64,000 bases of DNA from Nageia nagi (lineage: Eukaryota > Pinophyta), in assembly GCA_050084985.1 (NCBI GenBank), contig JBITNC010000001.1:57722001-57786000 (forward strand), given 5' to 3'. The notes below the pieces were generated by a model. The model did not search any database, was not told the DNA's origin, and was given only the letters and a program-made list of their open reading frames with translations. The position numbers were made by a program, and so were the translations under genes. Positions within the stretch are counted from its first letter, which is position 1. Each line of letters starts with the position of its first letter. Below, piece by piece: positions 1 to 11,864 of the stretch.

Positions 1-1000
1 TACAACATATGGTCATAGGTTCAAATTTTCTTTTTGCTTCATCATTTGCTTCTCTTTTGTTTATATTTTCTTTTAACACTAGATCTCCCACTTGGAATTC
101 TTTTTTTTTTATCTTCTTATCAAATGCACTTTTGAGTTTTGCATGGTAGAGTTTTTGATGTTCAATGGCTTTGATTCTTTTCTCATCTAATAATTCCAGC
201 TACTACAATCTTGCTTTTCTTGCATCTTCATCTAAAATATCACTTTGCAAGAAAATCCTAAGGGAGGGGATTTCTAATTCTAGTGGAAAAATGGCCTCAT
301 CCCCATATACTAATGAAAATGGTGTTGCCCTAGTGGTTGTATGGACACTAGTTCTATATTCCCATACTGCATATGGTAATTTCTCATGCCAATATCTCTT
401 GTATTTATCCTATGTTTTGGAAAGAATGATCTTGATTGTCTTATTTGAAGATTTAGCTTGACCATTTCCTTGAGGGTAGTATACAGAAGAAAAGGTTTGC
501 ATAATATGAAACTTTTTACAAAATGATTTCATGTCTTTACCTTTGAAATTTGGTCCATTATCCATAATCAATCTTTGTGGTACACCAAACCTTGTGATGA
601 TATTTTTAGTGAGAAATGCAATTATTTTTTCATGAGTAACTGATTTCATTGGGATAGCCTCCACCCACTTGATAGTAAATTTTGTAGTTGTGATGAAAAA
701 CTTGTGTCATTCCCTAGAGTGAGGATTTATCATACCAATTAAATCTACTTCCCATTTAGCAAATGACCATGGATAAATAATAGAATGTAATTCTTAGGTA
801 GGTTGCTTCTCTAAATTTGCATGTTTTTGGCATTGCAAACAATTTTTTACATGGGCTTTACAATCCTCTTCCATAGAAGGTCAATAATATACAATCTTTA
901 AAATTTTAATGTGTAGTGCTTTTGCATGGAAGTGAGCACCACATAAACCATCATGAGCTTGTTCCAAGGTAATAGCTATCTCATATTATATAGAACATCT
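1..1000 (-). pseudogene. Integrase of element 1 (broken)
   Basis: The integrase would insert the cDNA into host DNA. Reading from the right there is an HHCC-type zinc region around 835-925 (CLQCQKH), the first catalytic Asp in WEVDLIG, the second in IMDNGPNF, and then PQGNGQAK where the family has a catalytic Glu. That residue is Lys here, so the D-D-E triad is lost. The longest open piece is 410-664. The C-terminal domain follows near 70-180 (FQVGDLVLKEN), and the last bases of the window still read as integrase C-terminus. Several in-frame stops separate these blocks. Confidence 0.85.
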
Positions 1001-1149
1001 CAATAATGCACCATCAAATGACCTCCCATGTAATACTTCTCGAATGATCACATATCTTAGTGCAGTTCTCTTTAATCTCATTCTTTCATTTCTATCAAAG
1101 TTTTCAGGAATTATTTAATTTTTCAAATAATTGTAGTTATCAAAGTACC

Positions 1150-1680
1150 AATTCTAAAAATCATTCTCTTCTATAATAAGACAAGCCTGAATCTCATCCA
1201 TATGATCCAAATAATAAGGAGAGCATAACTTATGAATTGTGAGGATGGTCTCTTCATCTTCAATCTCAATTGGTGCTAGAGAAGTTGCACTTGGCATTGC
1301 ATCTACATAATTGTTATTAGTTACTAGAATATTTTGAATAGTATATCTATCAAAATGATCCAATAAATTAGTCACCACAAGTCTATAAGGTTTTAAATTT
1401 TCATCCTTAGTATCAAATAAATCTTGCACTTGTTTGAAAACAAGTTATGAATCCCCATATATCTATATATCCTTGATTTTCAAAGTTACAATAGCTTTCA
1501 ATACTAATATTAGAGCATCATATTTAGCCATATTATTTGTGCATTCAAAACCAAGTTTTTATGCCATAGGGATTACCTTATTTGTAGGAGATAGCAAAAT
1601 AATACTTGCCCCTACTCCATGAGAACATTTTGATCCATCAAAATACAAGGTCCATACAGTGGGCTCATCTTCCATGAGAC
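1150..1680 (-). pseudogene. Archaeal-type second RNase H of element 1 (broken)
   Basis: This is the additional RNase H typical of Tat elements, lying between the ordinary RNase H and integrase. Visible blocks are WTLYFDGSKCSHGVGASI (first Asp), CTNNMAKYDALIL (the family has EYEAL; the Glu is Asp here) and IYGDS (third acidic residue), followed by the family-like stretch DTKDENLKPYRL. Stops occur before KLGFE, after KIKDI and inside the GDS block. The longest open piece is 1154-1429. The domain is called by motif, and its position matches element 4 but not element 2. Confidence 0.8.
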
Positions 1681-1819
1681 ATATGTACTCATCAGGGATT
1701 GAAATCTCATCAAATTCATGCCACTGTCAACCCTCTATTAGGCCTTCATGCCATTGGTAGCATGGATCTCCTTGATATTCATTTGGAAATTCTTCATGGA
1801 TGACTACCTCCCCATCTTG

Positions 1820-2234
1820 AGGGAAATCAACTATCAAATATAAGATTTGCTTGGCCTTTGATAGATTTTTGTTTTACAATATTGATGTTGAATTCTTGTA
1901 ACAACATTAGCCACTTTGCAGGTCTACTTGATAAATGTTGCTTAACCACAAGATATTTCAATGGGTTGATAGGAATAACAACAAATGTAGTAAAATATAA
2001 TAAATAATGCCTCAATTTTTCTATAGTAAACACAATACCATAACAAATCTTTTCCATAGGAGTGTATCTAGTCTCATAATCAATCAATGTTTTGCTAAGA
2101 TAATAGATGGCTCTTTCCTTGCTTTCTATATCTTTTTGACAAAAAAATGTTCCTAGTGCATATAATGTTGCTAAGATGTATAAGTAAGTAGGTTTTGAAA
2201 AATCCATGGGAACTAGGATGGGAGGATTAAGCAA
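1820..2234 (-). pseudogene. RNase H (RT-linked) of element 1 (broken)
   Basis: This is the ordinary Ty3/gypsy RNase H that follows the reverse transcriptase and degrades the RNA of the RNA:DNA hybrid. The open piece shows YYLSKTLIDYETRYTPMEK and a following FTIEKLRHYLLYFT block, typical of RT-RNase H in plant gypsy elements. It overlaps the next upstream open piece by about 20 bp in another frame, so there is a frameshift at the RT/RNase H junction. Confidence 0.8.
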
Positions 2235-3100
2235 ATATTATTTGATATCCTCAAATGCTTTTTGATAATTTTCATCTCATACAAATTTAACATCCTTTTG
2301 AGAAAATGGGTGAATGGCCTAGACTTGTCTTCAATTTGTGAAATGAATCTTCTAACTTTATTTATTTTTTCTTGAAGACTCCTTAATTGTTTTAAGTTTT
2401 TGGGTGGAGGCATGCTAACAATGGCTTTTACTTTGTTAGGATCTACTTTTATTCCTCTATTAGAAACCATAAACCCTAATAATTTTTTAGAAGTAACTCC
2501 AAATGCACATTTTTGAGGCTTAAGTCTTAGTTTGTACCTTTTTAAAATGGTGAGTACCTCTTCAAGCACTTGCAGATGATCTTGTCTCTACTTGGATATG
2601 ACTAGAATATCATCAACATATACCTCCACAGTTTTGTGAATGTGCTCATGAAACATGGTGACCATTGCTCTTTGGTATGTAGCTCCTACATTTTTAATTC
2701 CAATAGGCATAACCTTCCAACAAAAATTACCCCAAGGGGTAGTAAAAGTTATTTTATGTTGGTCAACAAGGTTAATAAAAATTTGGTTATAGCCAAAAAA
2801 TCCATCCATAAATGATAATGTATCATGACCAACTATACTATTGACAATCATATCAATATTAGGTAATGGGAAATCATCCTTTGGAAAAACATTATTAATA
2901 TCACAAAAATATATACATACCTATAGGGACAATATTAGCTATCCAAACAAAATATTCAATAGGCCTTATGAAACCAACATTCAGGTGTCTTTGTATCTCT
3001 TTCTTGACTAGTAATGCTTTGGAAGGATGCATTTTTCTAGGTTTTTGTTTGATTGGCTTAACACCCTCCTTCAATGGTAGATTGTGCATAAAAAATTAAG
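2213..3100 (-). pseudogene. Reverse transcriptase of element 1 (broken)
   Basis: The reverse transcriptase copies element RNA into cDNA. Three open pieces in series cover the domain: the N-terminal part 2901-3089 (LPLKEGVKPIKQKPRKMHP), the palm 2588-2851 (GYNQIFINLVDQHKITFTT, TPWGNFCW, then YVDD at 2609-2620) and the thumb/connection 2213-2569 (KPQKCAFGV, LGFMVSNRGIKVDP). The YVDD catalytic motif is intact, but stops and frameshifts separate the pieces, so no active enzyme can be made. Confidence 0.88.
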
Positions 3101-3700
3101 GATATAAACCTATCATATCATCATAAGACCAAGAAAAATTCTTATAATGCTCAATAAACTTGTTTTTGTACCTTTCTTTTTGTTGAGGAGATAGGGTTAC
3201 TCCAATTTGTATCAATATCTCATCATCTGAAGTGCCAATATTGATGTGTATCAACTCCTCTTATGGAAATGTAAGGTATTATTTATTTTGTAACAAGGAT
3301 GGCAATTCTTCCATGCTTGGTATTTCATCTTCATTTGCATCTAATGGTTGAACTTGCAATACTTCATGAAAATTGATCTCTTGACCAAAATAAGCATATT
3401 CATTAAGGATATAAGTTGCTTAATGTTTCTCATTATATTTGGGAAATTTTGAATGTGCCCCCAAATATTCCAAAATATCATCATCAATACTAAAACAATC
3501 AAATTCAAGAGGTATAGAATCATCAATCCATGTATCTATATTAATATCATCTGATAATTCTATCAAATTGCATTCTTTAACAAACTTAATGGGATCCCAT
3601 TTTTGTTTGACTTGATCATCACTACCCAATCCTATTTTGGTCATTTGTGCTTTAGAATTATCAATAAAATTAGGCATTACCTATTCAAATTTACCTAATA
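3100..3700 (-). pseudogene. Protease-RT linker of element 1
   Basis: This is a low-complexity, acidic linker between protease and reverse transcriptase. The open piece 3420-3677 begins MPNFIDNSKAQMTKIGLGSD and ends in an Asp/Ile-rich tail. The NSKAQMTKIGLG block resembles the G-patch-adjacent linker of plant Tat polyproteins. No catalytic motif is visible. I call it part of pol from its position and composition. Confidence 0.6.
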
Positions 3701-3879
3701 CCCCCTTTATATTTACAATTTTGAAACATGTACTTATGAACAAAAGAATATGGAAAGATCTTACCCTATTCAAAATATGATGGCATGTCTGCCGAGGAAG
3801 TTTGGTTTGATGTTTTAGATAGAGTAGAGGAGTGATCACTATCTTCATCATTTTCATGCTACTAGAATCCTACTAGTAG

Positions 3880-4520
3880 AATTTCATGTCATTGGCATCA
3901 TTCAATAGCTAATATATTGGGCCATCCCAAGTCTTTAATGGATGCAAATAGGTCTATGTCATCAATTCTATAGGTTCCCAAACATGTCTTCATGATTTGG
4001 ACCTATTTTTCTATATTTCACCCTGGTGTTGGACATTCCAAGGGCTATATCTCATATCATGATGGTAACATGGAAAAATATTGAAGATCAACAACATTAC
4101 ATAGTGCATATGACTCATGATCTCCCCTAACTATATGTACTTCACCTTGGAATTTGAACTTCAATCTACCATGTAGTGTGGAAGGGATTGCATCCATATC
4201 ATGAATCTAAGGTCTTCCCAAAAGTATGTTATATGATAATTTAGACTCTACAACCTAAAATTTTGTTGATATATTCCTAACACCTATAGTGATCATAATT
4301 TTAGCTATTCCCAATGGTTTTTTTGAAGAGCTATCATAGGCCCTAATTCTAAAAGTAGCTTCTTCTAATGGAGGAATCTCTACACCCTTATTTTGTAATT
4401 GAATCAAAAAATGGTTAGAGCATACATTTACAATTGATATGTTATCTACCATTTTTCTTTTGAATTCCCATACATCAATCATAGGTGTAATGTATAAATA
4501 TGAACATTCATCTAACAATT
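3880..4520 (-). pseudogene. Aspartic protease region of element 1 (broken)
   Basis: This is the retropepsin-like part of the polyprotein, which cuts gag from pol. The open piece 4255-4518 holds PLEEATFRIRAYDSSSKKPL and IMITIGV. In the next block LSYNILLGRP, IHDMDAIPSTLHGRLKF and VRGDHESYALC are typical of the Tat protease C-terminal half. A stop replaces the residue after LLGRP, where the family has Trp. The active-site D-T/S-G segment was not found with certainty. Confidence 0.75.
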
Positions 4521-6050
4521 ATTTATTAAGCTTTTTAGATATATAAAAAGAAATAACATCACATTCCTTAATGGTTCTAATTTTTTAGAAAACATAGCAA
4601 CTAAAATATTAGTAGGGATAGTTTTATTTTTAAACAAAGCATATATTATATCCCTATGAATTTGAGAAGTAGAAATAAGATCATATAAACTAAATTTTAT
4701 AGGTGTGTTTTTCAATTGATCAATCATGCTATAAACTTTAGGATCAGTTGGGATACTTACTTGCTCAGTTGTGACTGGATTTGGAACATGGTGTGGGCAT
4801 CCTCTTCTTAAGTTAGCAAAAACCTCCTTTTCCATTATGACAATATTGATTATAGGTTCTTGATTGGTGAGTATTTCATCAATTTTATACCTCTCTTGCT
4901 TAACAAGCTACAATATTGTTGCCTCTAATTTCTTGCAAAAATTTGTAGTGTGCCCTTTTTGTTGATGGTAAGTGCAATAGGCATCAAAGCATCCCATGGG
5001 AGAATTATCATCTTTAGAAGACCTTTTGAGAGGAAGTAACAATCCTCTTTTCATGAGGTCTCTTAGAATAAATCATGGTTGAGTATGAAATGTGTATGTG
5101 TTCTCCCTTGTGGTGGTGGATCTTTGAATTTTTTGGAGAGAAGTAGGTCTATCAGCCATATACACCATTTTCTCTTCTTTCTTAGTAAATGTTCTTCTAT
5201 TAAATAAGGGATTTATTGCATACTTGAGCTCACCTAATGCCAGTAATGCCTTCTCTTTTTGAAATAATTATTGAACTAATACTCCAAAACCAATATCTCT
5301 AGCACTAGGAGCATAGAAATTAAGAACTTGTATGCTAGATTCATAAAAAATAGCACAAATTTCATTCTCATCTAATTTGCTTTGGATTGATTGCCATATC
5401 ATTTTGAACTATGGGATGTATTTCTCTAGGGTTTCATTACTTCCTTGTTGAATTGCACATAATTCTAAAACATTGATTTGTTCTTTGATATTGTGCTTAT
5501 ATTATCCTATGAATATTTTGACCAATGCTTGGAAAGAATCAATTGATCCACTAGGTAGGCTATAGAACCATTAACTAGAATCACTTTTCAGACTCCTTGG
5601 CAAGAATTTGGCCATTAATCTCTCCTTTGATCTTAACTTTAGCAAGCATTCCTCTTGAAATATAATAAGATGTTATTTGGGATCCTATTTGCTACAAAAT
5701 ATCTCAAACTTGGTAGAATTATGGTCAAGTGGTAGGGGAAAGTTGCAGATCTCCATAGTCAAGGATGAAATAAAGACACCATCATATTCACCCATACTTT
5801 GTTGTCATGGGATATTTGTAGGTCCAACTTGAATAGTAGGAACAGATGTTAAACTCCCTGAACTGGTGATTGTTGCTAGTTTTTTTTTGCATTTTAGCCA
5901 TATTTGTGTTCAATTCCTAAAGGAGGGGCACAATGTGCTCCATTTCCATTCTATTGATGGCCAAGGAATAGGAATGTACATCACTAGCAATGTTGATCTG
6001 ATACAGAAGCTTCATGAGATCTTATCGATAGGGAAAGATGAATTGAATAT
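4512..6050 (-). pseudogene. gag of element 1 (broken)
   Basis: Gag forms the virus-like particle. Read from the right, the capsid part is recognisable near 5100-5720 (PRSLKSDSS, FYSLPSGSIDSFQALV, CAIQQGSNETLEKY). A zinc-knuckle-like block follows at about 4905-4985 (YCTYHQQKGHTTNFCKK), matching the C..H..GH..C spacing of Tat gag. The open piece 4512-4835 (DPKVYSMIDQLKNTPIKFSL, HRDIIYALFK) is the conserved stretch just before protease. Several stops interrupt it. The gag start codon is not clear. Confidence 0.78.
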
Positions 6051-6065
6051 TCAAGTTCACCAAAA

Positions 6066-6672
6066 TGTAGACCTAAAATAATGCATATAATTGTTAATGG
6101 GGGTTAATTAATGCACTATTGGTCTACTTTATTTTTATTATCACATATATCTAAAATATGGCAAAAAAAATAAAAGAAGACTACTTATGTTTAATTAGAT
6201 CGCATATTCATTCCATTAAGAGAAACATACATAAAATACAAGCATACATTTATTCAATTACACACCATTGATAGCCTAAAAGAGGTACACTACTAGCAGT
6301 CTAAAATAAGCAATATAACAAATGCAATCAAGAATGTAGCAATGAGCAAATGAAAGAATCATCAAATAGCAAACATAATATATAACATATGAATAATACT
6401 TTTGCATAATAGAGTGAAGTAACATGTACTAGAATCTCTCGAGTCCTCCTCATATTTGTTTGCCCATAAAATTTAAGTTCATCATTCGATGCCTTTATAT
6501 ATGATACATGTTTACATGAATTTGATCTTTTTGACCCCTTATACATGCCACAAGGGCCCATTACATAAATAACATAGATTTTGGGTATTTTTAACCCCTT
6601 TTTACATAATACATTATTGAGGCTCTAAAATGAATTATTTACTAAATAATAATTCATTTTTAGGCATCTACA
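6066..6672 (-). repeat. 5' LTR of element 1
   Basis: The boundaries come from short inverted ends: on the plus strand the block starts TGTAGACC and ends ATCTACA. Just inside the element the minus strand continues TTTTGGTGAACTTG, a plausible but degenerate primer-binding site. Just outside, the sequence CTTACTACCC resumes the match to the LTR of element 2. The target duplication would be CTTAC, but the other copy is off the window. An open stretch at 6328-6561 lies wholly inside this LTR and is not a gene. Confidence 0.75.
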
Positions 6673-7415
6673 CTTACTACCCATCGATTTTCTCAAAAAT
6701 GTTTGATGTCATTGCTCAAAACTGGAGGGGTTTAGTGAATTTAGTATTGTGAACATCTCCCACTATAAACACTACCAAGACTACCCACTAATGAAGCCAT
6801 TTGGAGCTTGTTGGTTTTTACCAAAAAGTATGACATCACTACTAGAATTTTACAAGTCCAACTTCACTTCGACTTTTGTGACAACACCTGCTATATGACT
6901 TAACCAAACAAAATTTACATATAATAGGACTTTGAAATAAGACTCAAACTATACTTAAACAAAAACATAAGTAACTTGACTCTCAATAGGTCTCAAACTT
7001 GGATTAGAGAAATTCATAGACTTTATACAACATAATACCCAAAAATAACTTAGTCAATTTCTACAAAATAGGTCTCTTTATAGAATATGACTTATATACA
7101 TAACTTGGATATGAATTAGATAACATTTACAAATAACATCCACCTTGAACAAAATAGTGGTGTTAAGTGACTTTCTAATGACTAAGACTCAGACTATACC
7201 AACATGACCTGAAAAACAAAATTGAGCCCAAACTAAGAAAATATACAGTACTTGACTCTTGGGACAAAGATTAAAAATATACAATAGATACTCAAGATTG
7301 AACTTTGTACAAGTATTTACAACTGAGAAATAAAGGGAAATAAGAAATGAAAATTATAAAAGGAATTTTATTTGTAGGAAAATGAATGAATGAAAGAATG
7401 AATGAATGTTACCCA
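6673..7415 (-). repeat. 3' LTR of element 2 (U3-side remnant)
   Basis: The block is collinear with the right half of the 5' LTR of element 2. Shared landmarks include CTTACTACCCAT, ATGAAGCCATTTGGAGCT, AACATAATACCCAAAAATAA and an AATGAATGAATGAAAGAATG run near the end. The right boundary is set at the CA following GAATGTTACC, where similarity stops in both copies. The left side ends at the insertion of element 1. Confidence 0.78.
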
Positions 7416-7439
7416 TAAGAGTGTGATTATGTAAGAATA

Positions 7440-10400
7440 ATAATCTTCTGGTGACTCCTAGGATCTTAAGCCTTTTGAAGAAAAGAACCCTCTATGACTT
7501 CTCCCACTTGCTTGTCTAGATGTGTCTTTTTGCAGGGCTTGTGGCTAGGCTATTAATTTGGCTGGCAATAAGGGATTAAGGTTTACATAGAGGTATTGGA
7601 GGTCCTTGTTATCAACTTGTTACATGATAGGGCATGCTTGAAATTTTGTAATGTTTGCTCTAATTCCTCTTAGAACCTCCTCCAACCTTCTAGCATTAAA
7701 AAATATTGCAATAGCTTCCTAAGCTTGCTTATTCATCTCTTGTAGGTCTAAGAATTTCTTCTCAGACAAATTTATTATAGGATCTTGGTCTAAGAATGAA
7801 TTTGTATTGGCCACCCAATGATCGACACTACTTTGTATATTTGCCTCTTCCCACAATTTGGGAGCCTTTTATTGAACCAAAGAATTGAAATGCATATTCA
7901 TAAAACTAATTTCTACATTTAACTAATCTTTTTCTAGGTCCAAGGACACTACTAAATTTTTCTAATCATAGATATCTTTTATTCTCAAAATTATCTAGAT
8001 AGTTCTTTGTAATTACCCTAAGCCAACATTGTATTTATTTAATCTTCACTCTTAGGGCTGCTAGGGCTAACTGTTGCAAGGTAATATGAGCATCATACAA
8101 AAGAATAGTCTATTATACCTAATTTTTCAAATGATAAAGGTTGGATAGGCTAACCATTTTCTCTCCAACCTTCTCAACCAAATTTTTCCTAAAGTATTTA
8201 ATTATTTGTAGTAGTTTTATTTTATCATTATTCAAAACTTGGTTTGTTGCTACATTTTTTTCAACTCTTCTTCCATTTTTCAAACCTTTTACCTATGTAC
8301 TACAATGGAATAAGCTTTTAAATATTTGATTTACTTTTTTACCTTATTCATATATAGCTTTGCTTCCTATAGGCTTTTTTCATGCCCAACTTTCTACTTG
8401 GCTAGTTGCTCAATCAACTCCTTATTGTAATTTTCTATCTTAACCATCATTTTATCTTTCCTTGAGTCTTATCATTTGAGTTTATTAATCCTTTTATTTA
8501 ATTTTTCTATTTTATTATCCACTAATTGTAGACTCTTTTCAACTGCAAGAAAAGTATTGACTAAAAATCTTGATTGATCTACTACCAGGACATTTTGTAT
8601 TTTCACATCTACTATTGTAGCAAGTGCACTTTTATCTAGTTACCTGTATTTGAAGGGAATCTTAGATAACCTTATGTCTCTTGAATATATCACTCTACTC
8701 AATAATATATCCTAGTGTTCAAGGAGAGTTGGGGTTTTATTTACATATGTAGCCCAACCACTTCGATAGAAAAAATTCTTTGAATCTCCTCTCCCATGGT
8801 AGTAGAAAAAGGAACTAAAGAATGTTGAGGTATACCCATTTTCAAGGTTGAGGTAGAGGTAGCTAGGGTAGCCTTTTATTTTGTTGTTTCTACAACATGA
8901 TCCTATTGTTTTTATTTTTCTTTCTCTTTAGTAGAATATGCTTCCTTTTTAGGAGTCTTATCCATTGGCCTAGAGTATTTCCCTTTATCTTTGTCATCAT
9001 CATCATCTCCACCCTCATTGCTACCTGCTCTTGTTCCTCCAATGCCAAGGATATTTCCTCCCCCTTATTGTAATTCACCCCCTTATTCTTCATGATCATT
9101 TTTATATACAATAGTGTCCATGCTCTAGGGTTTGTGACTTTTTACTTCCATGAGCTTAGTATCTGCAATGCTTTGCTGGGGTTATTCTTCTTATGCCTAT
9201 GGGGATGGCACTTTTGGTGATGATGGCTCCTTTAGAGATTGTATTTTCTCAAGGGTCTATTTCTTAGTAGCTAGCTTCTTAATCAATAACTTAATTTTAT
9301 TTTATTTTTTAGGGGAAGATTCTCGAGAAATAGTAGGTGTTTCCTCTAATGTGCCTTTTCTCTTCCTCCATGTCTACTTGGAGCTAGAACCTAATTCAAT
9401 TTTTCTTTTCTTAGGATCCTTAAGCTCCTGAACCCTTTATGCCAATGGTTGGTCTTCTTTTGATGGCTTTCCTTGAAAATTTGCTAGCAAAGGTTTCCCT
9501 TTTTCTAGCAATGGGTCTTTCTGGTACTATGAGTACCAATACCTATCATGCTTCAATTCATCGAAGGGCTTATTTTCTACATGTGATTCCTTGGTGGTAT
9601 ACTCACACCTAAATTTGATGAAATATTAAATCAAATTTGGCCTCTAATTCAACTCATCCCATAACTATGCAATAACCTTTGGGGCTAAGGAAAAATCTTA
9701 CCTACTTGTTTACCACAATCTATATTTTTTCACCCCTTCCAAGGCCATCCATGCCTTATCTAATATACAAAATTCCCACTCCATGGAGGCCTCAACTTTT
9801 TATTCTATTTGATTGGTAAAATATTCAATATGTGGTCAGGCTTCATGATTGACTATTGGGTACTTTTTAATAGCTTTTATAATTCTTATAAATTCCCCTA
9901 TGGGGTCATACATCCATGAAAGCTCTAAATTTTCTAAATTAAAATTTTGAATTAAAAAATTTGATATCTCTTCTTTACACCCTACTTCTAATAAATTAAA
10001 ATATGCTTCTACAACTTACATCTTAGTTATGGGCTTAAAATTACCACCTGACCCGTACCTAGTCTCAATAGCATAGATTTGTCTACCCATTTCTAAAGAA
10101 TACAATTATGGAGTAAAATACTTAGGTAAAAAAAGGCAATGTTAAAATATGTGTACCTTAAAATGATTTTCCTCTCCTTTAGGAATTACCAATATTCAAT
10201 TTTGTTCTTGCTTTGCAGGGTGTCTCGCACAATCTGGTAAAGTTTATGTACATTTTGTCCCAAAAGAATCTTCATGGCTAGGATAAAGAATTTCTCCATG
10301 AAATCATAATATGAGCCATGTAATTTTTTGAGTACCATAACCCTCATGTAAATTGATATAGAAGCTATAGAAGTGGTATTCAATACTATAGAAAAACCTC

Positions 10401-11290
10401 CATCGATAAAAAATTACAGATTTTGGTGGACAATCAACCACTAGAAATTAGATGAGGGCTTGAAGTATGACTTATCGATGCTGAATAAATTATTTCTAAA
10501 TTTATTTGAAATGAAAGTAGGAAATTCATAGTAGATATAAGATTCAACAATGTTGTAGGCTATTCTTACCATGGTCTCATTCACTTCAATCTAGAATACT
10601 TGCTTAAGAATCACAGCTAGAGCTTGAAGAAGATATCTATCCCTAGATTGAGTGAACAATAAAATATCGTAGTTCTTCTAGAGATTCATTACATTCTTAA
10701 TGTACCTATCATCAATCTAGTTAATCATTTCATATTCATTTTGATAAAATCTCTTTTCTCCTTCTTTAAATCAATTTGTTTCTTCACATGTAAGTTCTAG
10801 TCATTTGGAACTACAAAAGCATTCAAAATGGTAGTAGGGGAATAGTATAGGAAAGTATTTAGCTAGTATTTTGACTCTTCTTTTCCCTTATTCTACTATT
10901 TAAATACCCTTATGATGTATCCTTGTGGGTTGTGCCTTAAGAAAATGGTGATGAGTAACTCTAGGCATGTAAATGACTCATACATAATAAAATATGCCAA
11001 ATCTTGATCTAGGATATCATTGTTACCCACTGACCTCATCTTCCCTTTGCATACAAACTTTGGCCTCTAGTGCAGCAACAATGGCCTTGTTGGGTCCTCA
11101 TGCAAGGTATCCATATGGCTAAGTACTACTCTCTTAGTCTAGTTAACTCTAGGAGCATTCTCTAGGTATTCATTGTGGATCTTTGATAGTTTAGAGTTCT
11201 CTTCCTCTCCCAAAACAACCATAGTCTCTTGATATTTCATCATTGTGTTCTTCAATTTTCTAGTAGCCCTAGTAAATATTAGTCTCTTGA
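7440..11290 (-). pseudogene. Extra ORF of element 2 (unknown function, between pol and 3' LTR)
   Basis: This is a long sense-strand coding region with many stops, several of which look like TGG-to-TAG changes. The N-terminal part, at 11270-10910, reads MMKYQETMVVLGEEENSKL through NNDILDQDLAYFIMYESF. A block with GSYYDFM lies at 10298-10317. An acidic low-complexity linker (GGDDDDDKDKGKYSRP) lies near 9020, and a Lys/Glu-rich, coiled-coil-like stretch (NKIEKLNKRINKLK) near 8500. The C-terminal part, near 7850-7480, includes WEEANIQSSVDHWVANTNSF and LQYLYVNLNPLLPAK. I see no convincing membrane segment, so an envelope-like role is not supported. The GSYYDFM block and overall layout recur in element 5. 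Function unknown. Confidence 0.7.
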
Positions 11291-11860
11291 ATTTTTTAAA
11301 CTATGTTACCCCTTAAAATTCTTAAACTCTAGCATTTGTAGCTCTAAAAATAGATTTTAGCTTTATAATTGCTTGAAAGCTCAAGTTCTCAAATTCACTA
11401 AGTGAGGAATGAGTGAGTTAGGGTTAAGTTTTAATATTTGTGGGGTTCTAACTTTTGACTATTAATGGTAATTAATGCTAAAAGAATATCAATACTTGTG
11501 TGGCTTTATTTTTTCATATTTGGCAGGTAAAGGGCACCAACTTCATCCATGCCAATTTAAATTGAAGGGTGATGTGTATAGGCAAGAAGCTTTTTCAAGG
11601 AAATCTTGCTTTAAAGGCCAATATTTTGACAAGATGTTTTGTGTCCACTAGATTTTATCAATAGTATGTCTAATATATACATATCATTAATGACTATCAT
11701 AACTCCTAGGGAAACACTCAAGAGATAAATACACACTTAATAAATATAGCAACTTTTTCAAATTTTCAATCAATTTTTTTTTAATTTAAAAAAAACACAA
11801 ATGAAGGTAGAAACTATTTACACTGTACACACTTGGTGAGTGTTATAAAATCACCTGATT
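11291..11860. other. Non-coding spacer between integrase and extra ORF of element 2
   Basis: This stretch is AT-rich with stops in all frames. It could hold the splice or translation signals for the extra ORF, but I see nothing I can name. Confidence 0.5.
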
Positions 11861-11864
11861 ACTC

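Larger units (their letters stand above)
1..6672 (-). mobile_element. Element 1: Ty3/gypsy Tat-like LTR retrotransposon, 5' part
   Basis: Read on the minus strand the order is 5' LTR, gag with a zinc knuckle, protease, reverse transcriptase, RNase H, a second archaeal-type RNase H and integrase, which is the standard Tat order. The integrase C-terminal region is cut by the window edge, so the 3' LTR lies outside. The element sits inside the 3' LTR of element 2: sequence just right of its LTR end (CTTACTACCC) continues a match to the 5' LTR of element 2 near 24165. Every domain carries stops and frameshifts, so the copy is dead. Identification rests on translated motifs that I recognise, not on a database search. 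Confidence 0.88.

Noticed and set aside
6328-6561. 77-codon minus-strand frame
   Set aside because: It lies wholly inside the 5' LTR of element 1 and has no family resemblance.
9150-9431. 93-codon plus-strand frame
   Set aside because: It is antisense to the extra ORF of element 2, where the minus strand has recognisable acidic and coiled-coil segments. The plus-strand translation has no motif.
7440-11290. Envelope-like ORF, which would make element 2 an errantivirus-like element
   Set aside because: No convincing signal peptide, paired hydrophobic segments or cleavage site is visible. The region is mostly hydrophilic with a coiled-coil stretch.
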